Part shown: in pieces, positions 52,663 to 61,102 of the stretch
How the letters are laid out: the number at the start of each line of letters is the position of its first letter
Numbering within the stretch: the stretch's first letter is position 1
Source: an uncultured Lachnospiraceae bacterium
GTDB taxonomy: Bacteria; Bacillota; Clostridia; Lachnospirales; Lachnospiraceae
Assembly: GCA_910585005.1 (NCBI GenBank)
Contig: CAJUCN010000001.1
Location: 1 to 64,000, forward strand
Reading direction: 5' to 3'
Length of the DNA stretch: 64,000 nucleotides
The notes under the pieces: generated by a model
Databases searched by the model: none
Seen by the model: only the letters and a program-made list of their open reading frames with translations
Told to the model about the DNA's origin: nothing
Position numbers and translations under genes: made by a program

Positions 52663-55600
52663 TTACCCAGCCATGAACATTCCATCCCTTTCATCATAAG
52701 AAATCAGACGTTCATAAGACCAATGATCCTCCCTTTCATCATAAGAAATCCGACATTCAAAAGACCAATAATCCTCCAAGGCCGTCCATTGGGACAAAAT
52801 ATGCTGCCAACTCCCATCCTCCAACTGCTGGCAGTTGCTGTAGGCAATAACCTTTATCCCATCTCCCTCATTGATCCCTCTGCCGATCAGGAAAAATTCC
52901 GGCAGTTTCACACCTGTAAGGGTTTCATAGTTTTGCCGGATCTCCTCTGACGTGTAATAGGGGACCGGTAATTCCTGATATTCGTACAGATACCTTTCCG
53001 CCGCCATGAAAAGCACATCTTCCGGCTGCACTTTTGTATCATAAAGGGTGTCATGGATCCGGTAATCATAGCTGTTTTCACAGATACTCGGTTTGCACAT
53101 GTAGGAAAATTCCGGCAGCACAATTTCTGCTTTTTCCTGGTACTCGGAATATTTTTGCTCAAACTCCGTTTCCACGAGGGACGGCTCCGGTCCAGTCTGT
53201 GAAAGAAGAAGCATCCTTCCCTCCCTCTCCCATTCCCCAGCTACTGCATAACTCCGGCAGGTCCCATTTTCCTTATCGGTTATGGTAAAATCATAACCTG
53301 GATAAAACACATGCTCTGAAAGATCCAGAACCCACTTTTCTTCCATCTCCCCCTTCTCATATTCATAAATGTTGGTAAATCCCCACCGCCAGTTGCTTCC
53401 GCCGTAAGCCTTCACCACCAGCCTGCCATCGGAGATCAAGATTCCATCATAAGGATCCCCGTAAACGCCGCCAGCGTAGGGATCCAAAGTGACAATCGGT
53501 GTAAGCGGACGAAAACTTCCATCTATCTGGCCCAAGAAAAGATAGATCTTCCTGCCGTCATCCTGGTAGCCCTCTTCCTCCATGCTGCTAAGCCCCGTAA
53601 TCGCAAGATCCGTTACACCGTCCCCGTTCAGATCCCCCGTTGCCATATCCTCTGCAGCAATCTTTTCATCCGGATAAAATTGATCCAACGTCCCCTGAGC
53701 CTTTTGGACCATCTTATCATCCTCCTGAAAACGGCTTTCAAGGTTCAGTTTGGGGACAAAAATCAAATTGCCAATATCCTGCCCCGGGTTTTTCCCCATA
53801 CTGAAAAACAAGAGATTCGTAAGCCCCATAACAGGGGAAAAATCTTCGATCCGGTTATGGGAAATCCCCAAATACTGCAATTGAGTCATATTCCCGATTA
53901 CGCCAATATCCTGGATCTCGTTATTATCCAACGCCAGGTTGCTTAATTGGGTCATCCCTTCTAATGGGCTGATATCTTTGATCTTGTTATACCCGGCTCC
54001 TAAGGCGGTAAGTCCCACCTGCCCTTTTAGAGGCGATAGATCCGTAACCAGGTTACCATTTATATTTAATGCCTTAAGCTTGGATAGATGCTGCAAGGGC
54101 GCAAGATCAGAAATCCGGTTCCCCTGGACCCCAACTTCCGACAGATCCGAAAGATGGGAAAGCGCCGACAGATCTTCTATCTTGTTGAATGCCAGAGAAA
54201 GCCTTTCCAATTTCCGGCAATTTGTAAGCGGTCCGATTTCCTTAATCTCATTGCTGTAAAAAGAAAGATCCCGCAGTTCCTTCTGACACTCGATCCCGGA
54301 AAGATCCTTCAATCCGCAGTTCATAACGTACAATTTCTTTAGCTGGGGAAACTGTTCCAAAAATGCCAGGCTCTCAAGCTCTACATACCCGACCTGCAAT
54401 TCTTCCAGTTCCCTAACCATTTCTTTCGTCAGGTCGAAATTGATCTTAGTGGCGCCGGCCCCACTAAGGTGAAGGGCTTTTATATGGGGGATCTTCTCCA
54501 GATCCATAAGCGTACCGATCTGCCGGTTCCCCGCCATAACAACCAGATACTCCGTCTGTCCGATCTCTTCCCAAGACGGCGTCCCCTCCTTTTCCGGAAA
54601 CATCTGGCAAACGGCATCCCTGATATAAGAGCTGTCCCAGCCAACGCCTCTTGCCGGCATACGGCCGTCCCACACTTTCCAGAGCATCGTCTCATACAGT
54701 CCCCCGGACGGTTTTTCCCAACAATCTTCCTGTACCTCCTCTTGTTCCTCTGTGACGGAAAGCTTTTTGATCTTCGTCTCAAAATCCTGATCTCCCCTGA
54801 CACTTCCCTCGATCTGATAAAGGGTCTCCCCTTTCTGCCAGAAAAATCCCTGTTTTCCATTATCCGTCCGATATAAGATAAACTTGCCCAGGGTTTCCCT
54901 CTCTCTTTCTAGTGTGTCTGTCATATGCCAGCTAAAGCGTTCATAGTCATCTATTCCACTTTCCCTAAGAATCGAACCGCACTGCTGCCACAGGGTCTTA
55001 AATTCCCTCCATTTACGGCCATCTATCACCGTCCATTGATTCAGGCTTTGTTCCCCTGCCGCTGGACGGATATTAATTTTGACAGAATCCTTCCGGTTTG
55101 AAAGTACCAGCGAAACCAACTCATCGGAAACCTCCGTTTCCATCTCCAAAATTCCCCCCTCTCCTGTCCCGCACCAAACAGCTTCCCATATCAGGGACGC
55201 CAGCTCTTCCCTTGCCAACAGATCTCGAAGGATCTGTTCTCTTTCCTGCTGTTTATGCAAAATATCATCCAGGATATTCGGGAATGGGTCTTCCAGCCCT
55301 ATTTCGGTAACAGGAAACGGACTTTTCACACTGTTCTCCCTCATCCATTCTTCCGGTCCTTCTTTTTGAACCAAAAGTTCATAGAGATCTTTATTCAGCA
55401 GCCCGCTGATCCTCTCTTTTACACGCTCCTTCTCCTCTTCCTCATCCCCAATCGCCTGCCCATTGTGGGCCTGTATCCAGCCGGAGTCTTTCAGCCACAG
55501 GCAGTTTGTCTCTCCTTGATCGGCAATGGCATAAAAACGGTCTGCCTGCCACGGCATACTCTGCAGACTGGTTAAATTATAACAGGTGATAATTTCCCCC

Positions 55601-56352
55601 TGGTTTTCTCCGCAGATCCCTCCTACCGAGCTGTCGGTCCACCCCTTGATCACCATCTTCCCGGAAAACCCGCACAATTCCACGGTGTTCCTGTTTTTGC
55701 CGCAAATGCCGCCTATCTCCCTAAGACGATCTGCCATCCGTTCACCGTAAATTTCCCCGCCAAAATCACAATTTCTGACCAGTCTGTAATTTTCCCCGCA
55801 AATGCCGCCTACTGTACCAAAAGATTGGTCAAATATCTCATTGACGATCAAAGAGTCTTTGATCGTCAAATTAAGAATCTGTCCCCGGTTTTCCTTCACC
55901 AGCCCATATCCTCTATTGCTGTAAAGCCCGTAAATGGTATGGCCGCCTCCATCAAAAGAGCCATAAAAAGAGTCCACTTTCCTGCATTCATTTACAGGCT
56001 CTTTCTGTTTCCACTTTCCAAAATCGGTGGTATCGTTCAGGTAGATATCCTCCAGGAGCCGCCCCCGTGCATAAACGTCCTTCTCACCCACAATTTCCCA
56101 GAATTCCCTATACTCTTCGGCAGTACGGATCTCATAATAACCGTCCCCGGACAGCGTAAGCCCGTTTCGGTCCGTCTTGATAACCTCAATAGCCGTCATG
56201 CTTCCCCATAAGACGATACTGGCAATCAGCCATGCAAAAACTATCACGCAAACACTCCGTTGCAACACTGCAAAAAAGACAGAAAACCGCCCCCCAAGGC
56301 GTCTTTTCTGTCTTTCTTCCCTGTTTTTTCTAAGAGTAATTTTACCAAACAT
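52663..56352 (-). CDS. Large membrane-anchored protein with GLUG motifs, leucine-rich repeats and an FG-GAP-like segment
   Basis: About 1229 residues. One membrane segment at about 30-50 (VCVIVFAWLIASIVLWG) anchors a long external part. Residues about 140-250 contain GLUG-type repeats (GTVGGICGEN, EIGGICGKN, SVGGICGEN). About 620-865 are internalin-like leucine-rich repeats of 22 residues (LERLSLAFNKIEDLSALS, LKALNINGNLVTDLSPLK). About 910-930 has DLNGDGVTDLAITG, an FG-GAP/VCBS calcium motif. Near the C-terminus a 15-residue unit is duplicated in tandem. The role may be adhesion or envelope sensing. The start at 56352 is one of two options. It follows the S8 gene, with four 11-bp-spaced repeats in between. 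Confidence 0.75.
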   Translation of the reverse strand: MFGKITLRKNREERQKRRLGGRFSVFFAVLQRSVCVIVFAWLIASIVLWGSMTAIEVIKTDRNGLTLSGDGYYEIRTAEEYREFWEIVGEKDVYARGRLLEDIYLNDTTDFGKWKQKEPVNECRKVDSFYGSFDGGGHTIYGLYSNRGYGLVKENRGQILNLTIKDSLIVNEIFDQSFGTVGGICGENYRLVRNCDFGGEIYGERMADRLREIGGICGKNRNTVELCGFSGKMVIKGWTDSSVGGICGENQGEIITCYNLTSLQSMPWQADRFYAIADQGETNCLWLKDSGWIQAHNGQAIGDEEEEKERVKERISGLLNKDLYELLVQKEGPEEWMRENSVKSPFPVTEIGLEDPFPNILDDILHKQQEREQILRDLLAREELASLIWEAVWCGTGEGGILEMETEVSDELVSLVLSNRKDSVKINIRPAAGEQSLNQWTVIDGRKWREFKTLWQQCGSILRESGIDDYERFSWHMTDTLERERETLGKFILYRTDNGKQGFFWQKGETLYQIEGSVRGDQDFETKIKKLSVTEEQEEVQEDCWEKPSGGLYETMLWKVWDGRMPARGVGWDSSYIRDAVCQMFPEKEGTPSWEEIGQTEYLVVMAGNRQIGTLMDLEKIPHIKALHLSGAGATKINFDLTKEMVRELEELQVGYVELESLAFLEQFPQLKKLYVMNCGLKDLSGIECQKELRDLSFYSNEIKEIGPLTNCRKLERLSLAFNKIEDLSALSHLSDLSEVGVQGNRISDLAPLQHLSKLKALNINGNLVTDLSPLKGQVGLTALGAGYNKIKDISPLEGMTQLSNLALDNNEIQDIGVIGNMTQLQYLGISHNRIEDFSPVMGLTNLLFFSMGKNPGQDIGNLIFVPKLNLESRFQEDDKMVQKAQGTLDQFYPDEKIAAEDMATGDLNGDGVTDLAITGLSSMEEEGYQDDGRKIYLFLGQIDGSFRPLTPIVTLDPYAGGVYGDPYDGILISDGRLVVKAYGGSNWRWGFTNIYEYEKGEMEEKWVLDLSEHVFYPGYDFTITDKENGTCRSYAVAGEWEREGRMLLLSQTGPEPSLVETEFEQKYSEYQEKAEIVLPEFSYMCKPSICENSYDYRIHDTLYDTKVQPEDVLFMAAERYLYEYQELPVPYYTSEEIRQNYETLTGVKLPEFFLIGRGINEGDGIKVIAYSNCQQLEDGSWQHILSQWTALEDYWSFECRISYDEREDHWSYERLISYDERDGMFMAG
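52686..52775. repeat. Tandem 45-bp duplication inside the leucine-rich-repeat gene
   Basis: Two adjacent 45-bp units (52686-52730 and 52731-52775) differ at 4 positions and encode EDYWSFECRISYDER and EDHWSYERLISYDER. Several of the differences change amino acids. Confidence 0.85.
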
Positions 56353-56385
56353 GATTTTCCATCCCCGCGTACTTGTAATAATCCG

Positions 56386-56441
56386 ATTATACACGGCAGA
56401 TGCATCATTTTCCCATCATTTTTGCATCATAGTTGCATCAT
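56386..56441 (-). promoter_or_regulatory. Four 11-bp-phased direct repeats upstream of a TATAAT box
   Basis: On the minus strand ATGATG occurs four times (plus-strand CATCAT at 56403, 56414, 56425 and 56436), exactly 11 bp apart, three of them within ATGATGCA. TATAAT follows at 56386-56391. Direct repeats on an 11-bp pitch are the classical binding pattern of OmpR/PhoB-family response regulators. The -35 region is poor, consistent with activation. Confidence 0.65.
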
Positions 56442-56457
56442 TTTCGTTTTTCCTGTT

Positions 56458-58173
56458 CTATATTCCCGCCAGTACCTGGAAGGTTCCGGCAATATCCAAT
56501 TTCCCGTAACCAAACTCCCGGCTGGGAAAAGATATTTCCGCCGACCGGTTTGCTCCCCGGATCAGGTAATTTTTTAACTCCCGGCTTTCCACCCAGGGAC
56601 GGTTCCCTTCCACTACCGCCCACTGGAAAAACTGGGCTGCCGCCCCCGATGTGAGGGCTGCCGCAAGACAAGGACCTGTCTTCGTCCCTATGATCGTGCT
56701 CACATTCACTCCCGGCGCACAAATATCCGGCTTGATTTGCCCGCTCCTGGTAAATCCCCTTCCCGACTCCGCCCAAAAACTTCCGTTTGCATCGTCGTAT
56801 ACGGATGTGGTGATCACATCCCTGGCATTAGAAGGCTCTGTCAGCGTGGTATAAGGAGAGGGTTTCAGGAAATAGGTGTCCGCCTGAAGAACCTCTGTGA
56901 TCGGCAGCCAGATATGGAAGGTAGTCTCTGAATTCCTGTCACTGGTAATTACCACCTGAATGGTCCATATCCCTGGCGTAGGATCCAAAAAACGGAAAAA
57001 AATCAGTTCTTCCCCAGAGCTTTGCTCCACCAGGATATGATCTACCTGGATCCTGGTTCTTTCATAAATAAAACCAAACTCCTGGCTTCCCTGCCCCCTG
57101 AAATCAACCCGGGGTGTGGTTTCCCCGCCTGGCGCCCGGATAGATATGGCATGATTGGCGGAAACGCTCCCCCAAAGTTCCGCTGTAAACCCGGCAGTCC
57201 CTTCCCCCACTCTGATCTCCACACTGTCAAGGGTTTCCCGAAGCCCCTGGATAGAGGTTCCCATGTAATGACGGGCGCTGTTGCCCTCATTGCCGCCGCA
57301 CACCACGATCGCCCGGCTCCGTTTGGTAGCAATCCGGTTCATGTAATCGGCCAGTACGGAATGCCCTTCATGGTCTCCCATATTGGTTCCTATTCCAAAA
57401 AAAATCACCAACGGCCTGGAAAGGGATATTGCATAACTTTCCAGATATTTCAAAGCTACCAAAAGGTCACTTTCCGCATAGACGATGGCATCATCGGGAA
57501 TCAGGTAAAATTCCCGCAAAAAGGGTTTTGCCTGACGCAGCTTTACCATCACAATATCCGCTTCCGGCGCAGCCCCCAAAAAGCGCAGCCCGTTTCCCAA
57601 ACTACTTCCCGCCGCCACACTTGCCATAGCCGTTCCATGGCCGTGTTCGTCGTAGCTGGGAACAATTTCCCTTGGATCCTCACTTTGAAGGGCTAAATCT
57701 ATGGTTTCCTTCCGGTACTCCGTCCCGTACAAAATTCCTGCCGGCGGTTCGCCGCTCTGGATCGTCTGATCCCAGATCCCCAGGATCCTGCTGCTCCCGT
57801 CAGGATTCCGAAAAACCGGATCATCATAGCGGATCCCCGTATCCAAAAATCCAATGACCGCCCCTTTTCCTGTTAGATTTAAAGGCGCCCTCTGTACCTG
57901 CGAAATTCCGCTATAAATAAGGGGCGTCGGGTCAAACCCCTGACCGCTCCCTTCTTCCATCTGCATCAGCCCGTATACCTTGGGCAGGACCGGATAAGTA
58001 AATTCCGTAATATTGATCGGGCTGATCTCCTGCCCATATACATAAGTCACCGCAACTTCCCCATCCACAGGCTGTGTAACAAAATCGAACAAATCCCGAA
58101 AACCAGGCGGCGCTGTGTAATCCGTCATCAGGTCATAGTAATCGTCAGAAACAATTTTTTCCCTGTCTGTCAT
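56458..58173 (-). CDS. S8 subtilisin-like protein with Cys in the catalytic Ser position (Csp-like)
   Basis: 571 residues, no signal peptide, of the Csp/S8 group abundant in Clostridia. Asp 111 (IGFLDTGI) and His 179 (DEHGHGTAMAS) are present, and the oxyanion Asn is in CGGNEGN. The block that should read GTS.AAA reads GPCLAAALTSGAA, placing Cys 502 where the Ser nucleophile belongs. Csp proteins in spore formers process the cortex hydrolase SleC or act as inactive germinant sensors (CspA/CspC pseudoproteases in C. difficile). This copy is therefore a pseudoprotease or, less likely, a thiol protease. It follows clpX by 48 bp. Confidence 0.88.
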   Translation of the reverse strand: MTDREKIVSDDYYDLMTDYTAPPGFRDLFDFVTQPVDGEVAVTYVYGQEISPINITEFTYPVLPKVYGLMQMEEGSGQGFDPTPLIYSGISQVQRAPLNLTGKGAVIGFLDTGIRYDDPVFRNPDGSSRILGIWDQTIQSGEPPAGILYGTEYRKETIDLALQSEDPREIVPSYDEHGHGTAMASVAAGSSLGNGLRFLGAAPEADIVMVKLRQAKPFLREFYLIPDDAIVYAESDLLVALKYLESYAISLSRPLVIFFGIGTNMGDHEGHSVLADYMNRIATKRSRAIVVCGGNEGNSARHYMGTSIQGLRETLDSVEIRVGEGTAGFTAELWGSVSANHAISIRAPGGETTPRVDFRGQGSQEFGFIYERTRIQVDHILVEQSSGEELIFFRFLDPTPGIWTIQVVITSDRNSETTFHIWLPITEVLQADTYFLKPSPYTTLTEPSNARDVITTSVYDDANGSFWAESGRGFTRSGQIKPDICAPGVNVSTIIGTKTGPCLAAALTSGAAAQFFQWAVVEGNRPWVESRELKNYLIRGANRSAEISFPSREFGYGKLDIAGTFQVLAGI

Positions 58174-58221
58174 AGTAGCCCCAAAGCCTTTTTTATACTA
58201 TATGGGGTTTTCGGCAAATGG

Positions 58222-59721
58222 TTATTCCTCAAGCAGCTTCAAATTGTCCGGGTTCTCTCCGCCAACGCTCCGGATATCAATCACCGGTCCGCCGGTTCCT
58301 TCAATATATTCCCTGGTAATCGTCACGCGGCCGATGTTGTCATCCTTGGGAATCTCATACATGATATCCAGCATAAACTCCTCAATGATCGCACGCAGCG
58401 CCCTTGCGCCGGTATCTTTTTCCATTGCCTTCTCCGCAATGGCCTCTAAGGCTCCGTCATCAAATTCCAACTTCACCTCATCTAATTCCAGGAGCTTTTG
58501 ATACTGCTTCAAGATTGCATTCTTCGGCTCTTTTAGAATTTTCACCAGCATAGGCTTATCCAGCGCCCGGAGCGTATAGATCACCGGAAGCCTTCCAAGA
58601 AACTCCGGGATCATGCCGAATTTCTTTAAATCTTCCACCGTAACCTGGCTGATGATATTCTTTTCTTTATCAAATTTATCCTTCAGTTCTGCATTAAAAC
58701 CGATGGAGGTTCTCTTTTTAAGTCTCTGTTTTACGATCTCCTCCAGATCAGGAAACGCACCGCCACAGATAAAGAGAATATTTCTGGTGTTAATGGTAGT
58801 TAAAGGAACCATGGCATTTTTGCTGTTGGCTCCTACCGGCACTTCCACTTCCGCCCCTTCCAAAAGGCGCAGCATCCCCTGCTGTACACTCTCCCCGCTC
58901 ACATCCCTGCTATTGGTATTCTTCTTCTTGGCAATCTTATCGATCTCGTCAATAAAAACAATTCCCCGCTCTGCCTTTTCCGTATCATTCTCCGCAGCAG
59001 CCAGTAGTTTGGAAAGCACGCTTTCAATGTCATCGCCAATGTAACCTGCCTCCGTCAGGGAAGTGGCATCGGCTATCGCAAGGGGAACATCCAGAAGCTT
59101 TGCCAATGTCTTAACCAGGTACGTTTTCCCACATCCGGTAGGCCCGATCATCAACATGTTGGACTTTTCGATCTCGATCTCATCCATCGTCCCCGTTGCC
59201 ACCCGTTTATAATGGTTGTACACAGCCACAGAAATCACCTTCTTGGCATGTTCCTGTCCAATCACATAATCGTCAAGCTGGGCTTTGATCTTATGAGGCG
59301 GAGGGATGTTCTTGATGTCAAGTACGGGTTCCGCATTTTCCCCTTTCTTTTTCTTTTTCACTCTCTGCTTATTGGGAATTCCGCCTTCCCCCTGCAGATC
59401 CGTCAAATTGACAAAACGGATATTGGGAAATCCCTGATTATTCATATTTTTGTTTAAGTCGTCCACAAAAGAAGGATTATTTAACATTCCCTGATAATCA
59501 AACTGGCTCACGGTATCCATGGTCTTATGCATACAGTCATTGCACACGGTAATATGATTGGGGAGCTTAAACATTTTCCCTGTTTTGCTTTCCGGCCGGC
59601 GGCAGATAAAACACACATCTTCATAATCGCTCTCTTTCTTTTCACCGTCCGTATTTACATCCTGAATCTCCTTCTTTTCCTCATCCCTTTCATTGAAATC
59701 TTTTTCGTCAAAATCCGCCAT
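58222..59721 (-). CDS. clpX: ClpX-type ATP-dependent unfoldase, long form
   Basis: 499 residues against about 420-430 for standard ClpX. An extra acidic N-terminus of about 30 residues precedes the zinc finger (Cys 37, Cys 40, Cys 60, Cys 63), and a Lys-rich linker (RVKKKKKGENAEP) follows it. AAA+ core: IGPTGCGKTYL (Walker A), GIVFIDEIDKI (Walker B), sensor/arginine motifs, and the ClpX pore loop GYIGDD. It unfolds tagged proteins for ClpP. It is not next to clpP or tig, so it may be a second, specialised copy; its neighbours are envelope and sporulation-like genes. Confidence 0.92.
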   Translation of the reverse strand: MADFDEKDFNERDEEKKEIQDVNTDGEKKESDYEDVCFICRRPESKTGKMFKLPNHITVCNDCMHKTMDTVSQFDYQGMLNNPSFVDDLNKNMNNQGFPNIRFVNLTDLQGEGGIPNKQRVKKKKKGENAEPVLDIKNIPPPHKIKAQLDDYVIGQEHAKKVISVAVYNHYKRVATGTMDEIEIEKSNMLMIGPTGCGKTYLVKTLAKLLDVPLAIADATSLTEAGYIGDDIESVLSKLLAAAENDTEKAERGIVFIDEIDKIAKKKNTNSRDVSGESVQQGMLRLLEGAEVEVPVGANSKNAMVPLTTINTRNILFICGGAFPDLEEIVKQRLKKRTSIGFNAELKDKFDKEKNIISQVTVEDLKKFGMIPEFLGRLPVIYTLRALDKPMLVKILKEPKNAILKQYQKLLELDEVKLEFDDGALEAIAEKAMEKDTGARALRAIIEEFMLDIMYEIPKDDNIGRVTITREYIEGTGGPVIDIRSVGGENPDNLKLLEE

Positions 59722-59793
59722 ATTATTTCCTTTCCTTATCTATGTGATATTTCTCAACGTCTGCAGGCTTCTTTGCCTGATATCCCTCAACCA

Positions 59794-61089
59794 TCAGACA
59801 ATTCTTCTTACTGATAAAATTTCTTTGTAAGTCGCGTTTGTGATCTTAATGCCTGTCCTCTGGGTGCTGGCATGTACGATCTGTCCATTCCCAATATAAA
59901 TCCCCACATGTCCCGCATAGCACATCACATCCCCAGGCTGGGCCTCCGAATAGGATACCCCCGTTCCCGCACTCCGGAGAGAATAGGAAGTTCTGGGAAC
60001 AGTATAACCAAAATCTTTATAAACTCTCCACACGAAACCGGAACAGTCCGCCCCATTGGTCAGGCTGGTTCCTCCCGGCACATAGGGATTTCCGATAAAC
60101 TGGCAGGCGTAATTGGCTATCTGCTGCCCCTTACCGCCACTGCCGGAATAACTGGATGCAGAGGCGTAACTCTTAGAAGAACCATTCCCGCTCCCCGATG
60201 AGCTGCCTGGATCCCCGGAAGAACTCTCCTGCTGTTTCCTAAGGGCTTCCTCCTGGGCGCGCCTTGCCTCTTCTTCCGCCTGTTTCGCCCTGTCAATCTC
60301 TGACTGCTTCGCCGCCGCTGCCGCTTCCAGTTTCTTGATCTCGTCATTTTGCTTTTTGATATTCGCCTTGTAAATGGCGGCCTCCTGCTTCGCTTTCGCA
60401 AGCTGGGTCTCATAATTATCGTAAGCCGCCTTCTTTTCCGTTAGAATCGCCTCCAGGCTCGCTTGTTCCTCCTCCAGCTCATGGCGCTGCGCTTCCAGTT
60501 CCGCCTTTTCATCTTCCAGTTTCTGCTGCAGTTCCTCCACCGCCTGCCTTGCAAGCTGGTATTCCTCCAAAAGCTTCCTGTCATATTCATAAAGCTTTTC
60601 TATATACTCCACTTTGTTGAACATCTCACCAAACCCGCTGCTTTCCAACAAAAGTTCCAGGTAAGTGACATCCCCTTTTTCATACATAAACTTGATCCGC
60701 AGTTTCATGGCATCGTACTGCTGCTGCTCTACTTCCTTTGCCGCCTCATAGTCCGCCATAGTCTGTGCAATCTGGTCTTCCTTTTCTCCAATCTCCTCCT
60801 CGATCATTTCCACACTGGCAATGGTTTCCACAAGCGCCGCATCGATCTCGTCGATCTCCCCTTCGATCTCGTCTACTTCTGTCTGGATAGAATCAACCTT
60901 TCCTGATGCGCTGTTATAATTCGCCTGTTCCTTTTTTTTGCGTTCATCGGCTTCCCGCTTTTGCTGTTCAATTTTTTCTTTTTCTTTTTCCAGACTGGAA
61001 ACAGAGGTAGCGCCCACCGGCGCTGCCGCCAAAAACAAGATCGTCAAAGAAATAAAAATTGCAACAAATCCTTTCAGCCTTCTTTTCAT
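59794..61089 (-). CDS. Secreted NlpC/P60 peptidoglycan hydrolase with coiled-coil N-terminus
   Basis: 431 residues. Signal peptide (GFVAIFISLTILFLAAAPVGA, about 1-28), then a long coiled coil (about 30-270) of the PcsB/CwlO kind, a Ser/Gly linker, and the NlpC/P60 domain from about 318. GADCSGFVWRVYK carries the catalytic Cys, GHVGIYIGN the His and QIVHAS the third residue. It cleaves D-glutamyl-diamino-acid bonds in peptidoglycan; PcsB-type coiled coils are controlled by FtsEX or similar membrane partners. It is 13 bp from the lipoprotein gene. Confidence 0.93.
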   Translation of the reverse strand: MKRRLKGFVAIFISLTILFLAAAPVGATSVSSLEKEKEKIEQQKREADERKKKEQANYNSASGKVDSIQTEVDEIEGEIDEIDAALVETIASVEMIEEEIGEKEDQIAQTMADYEAAKEVEQQQYDAMKLRIKFMYEKGDVTYLELLLESSGFGEMFNKVEYIEKLYEYDRKLLEEYQLARQAVEELQQKLEDEKAELEAQRHELEEEQASLEAILTEKKAAYDNYETQLAKAKQEAAIYKANIKKQNDEIKKLEAAAAAKQSEIDRAKQAEEEARRAQEEALRKQQESSSGDPGSSSGSGNGSSKSYASASSYSGSGGKGQQIANYACQFIGNPYVPGGTSLTNGADCSGFVWRVYKDFGYTVPRTSYSLRSAGTGVSYSEAQPGDVMCYAGHVGIYIGNGQIVHASTQRTGIKITNATYKEILSVRRIV

Positions 61090-61102
61090 AAGTACCCTTC
61101 AC

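Noticed and set aside
57022..57696. 224-codon ORF opposite the S8 gene
   Set aside because: Antisense to the S8 domain, with no start signal; the S8 reading has family motifs throughout.
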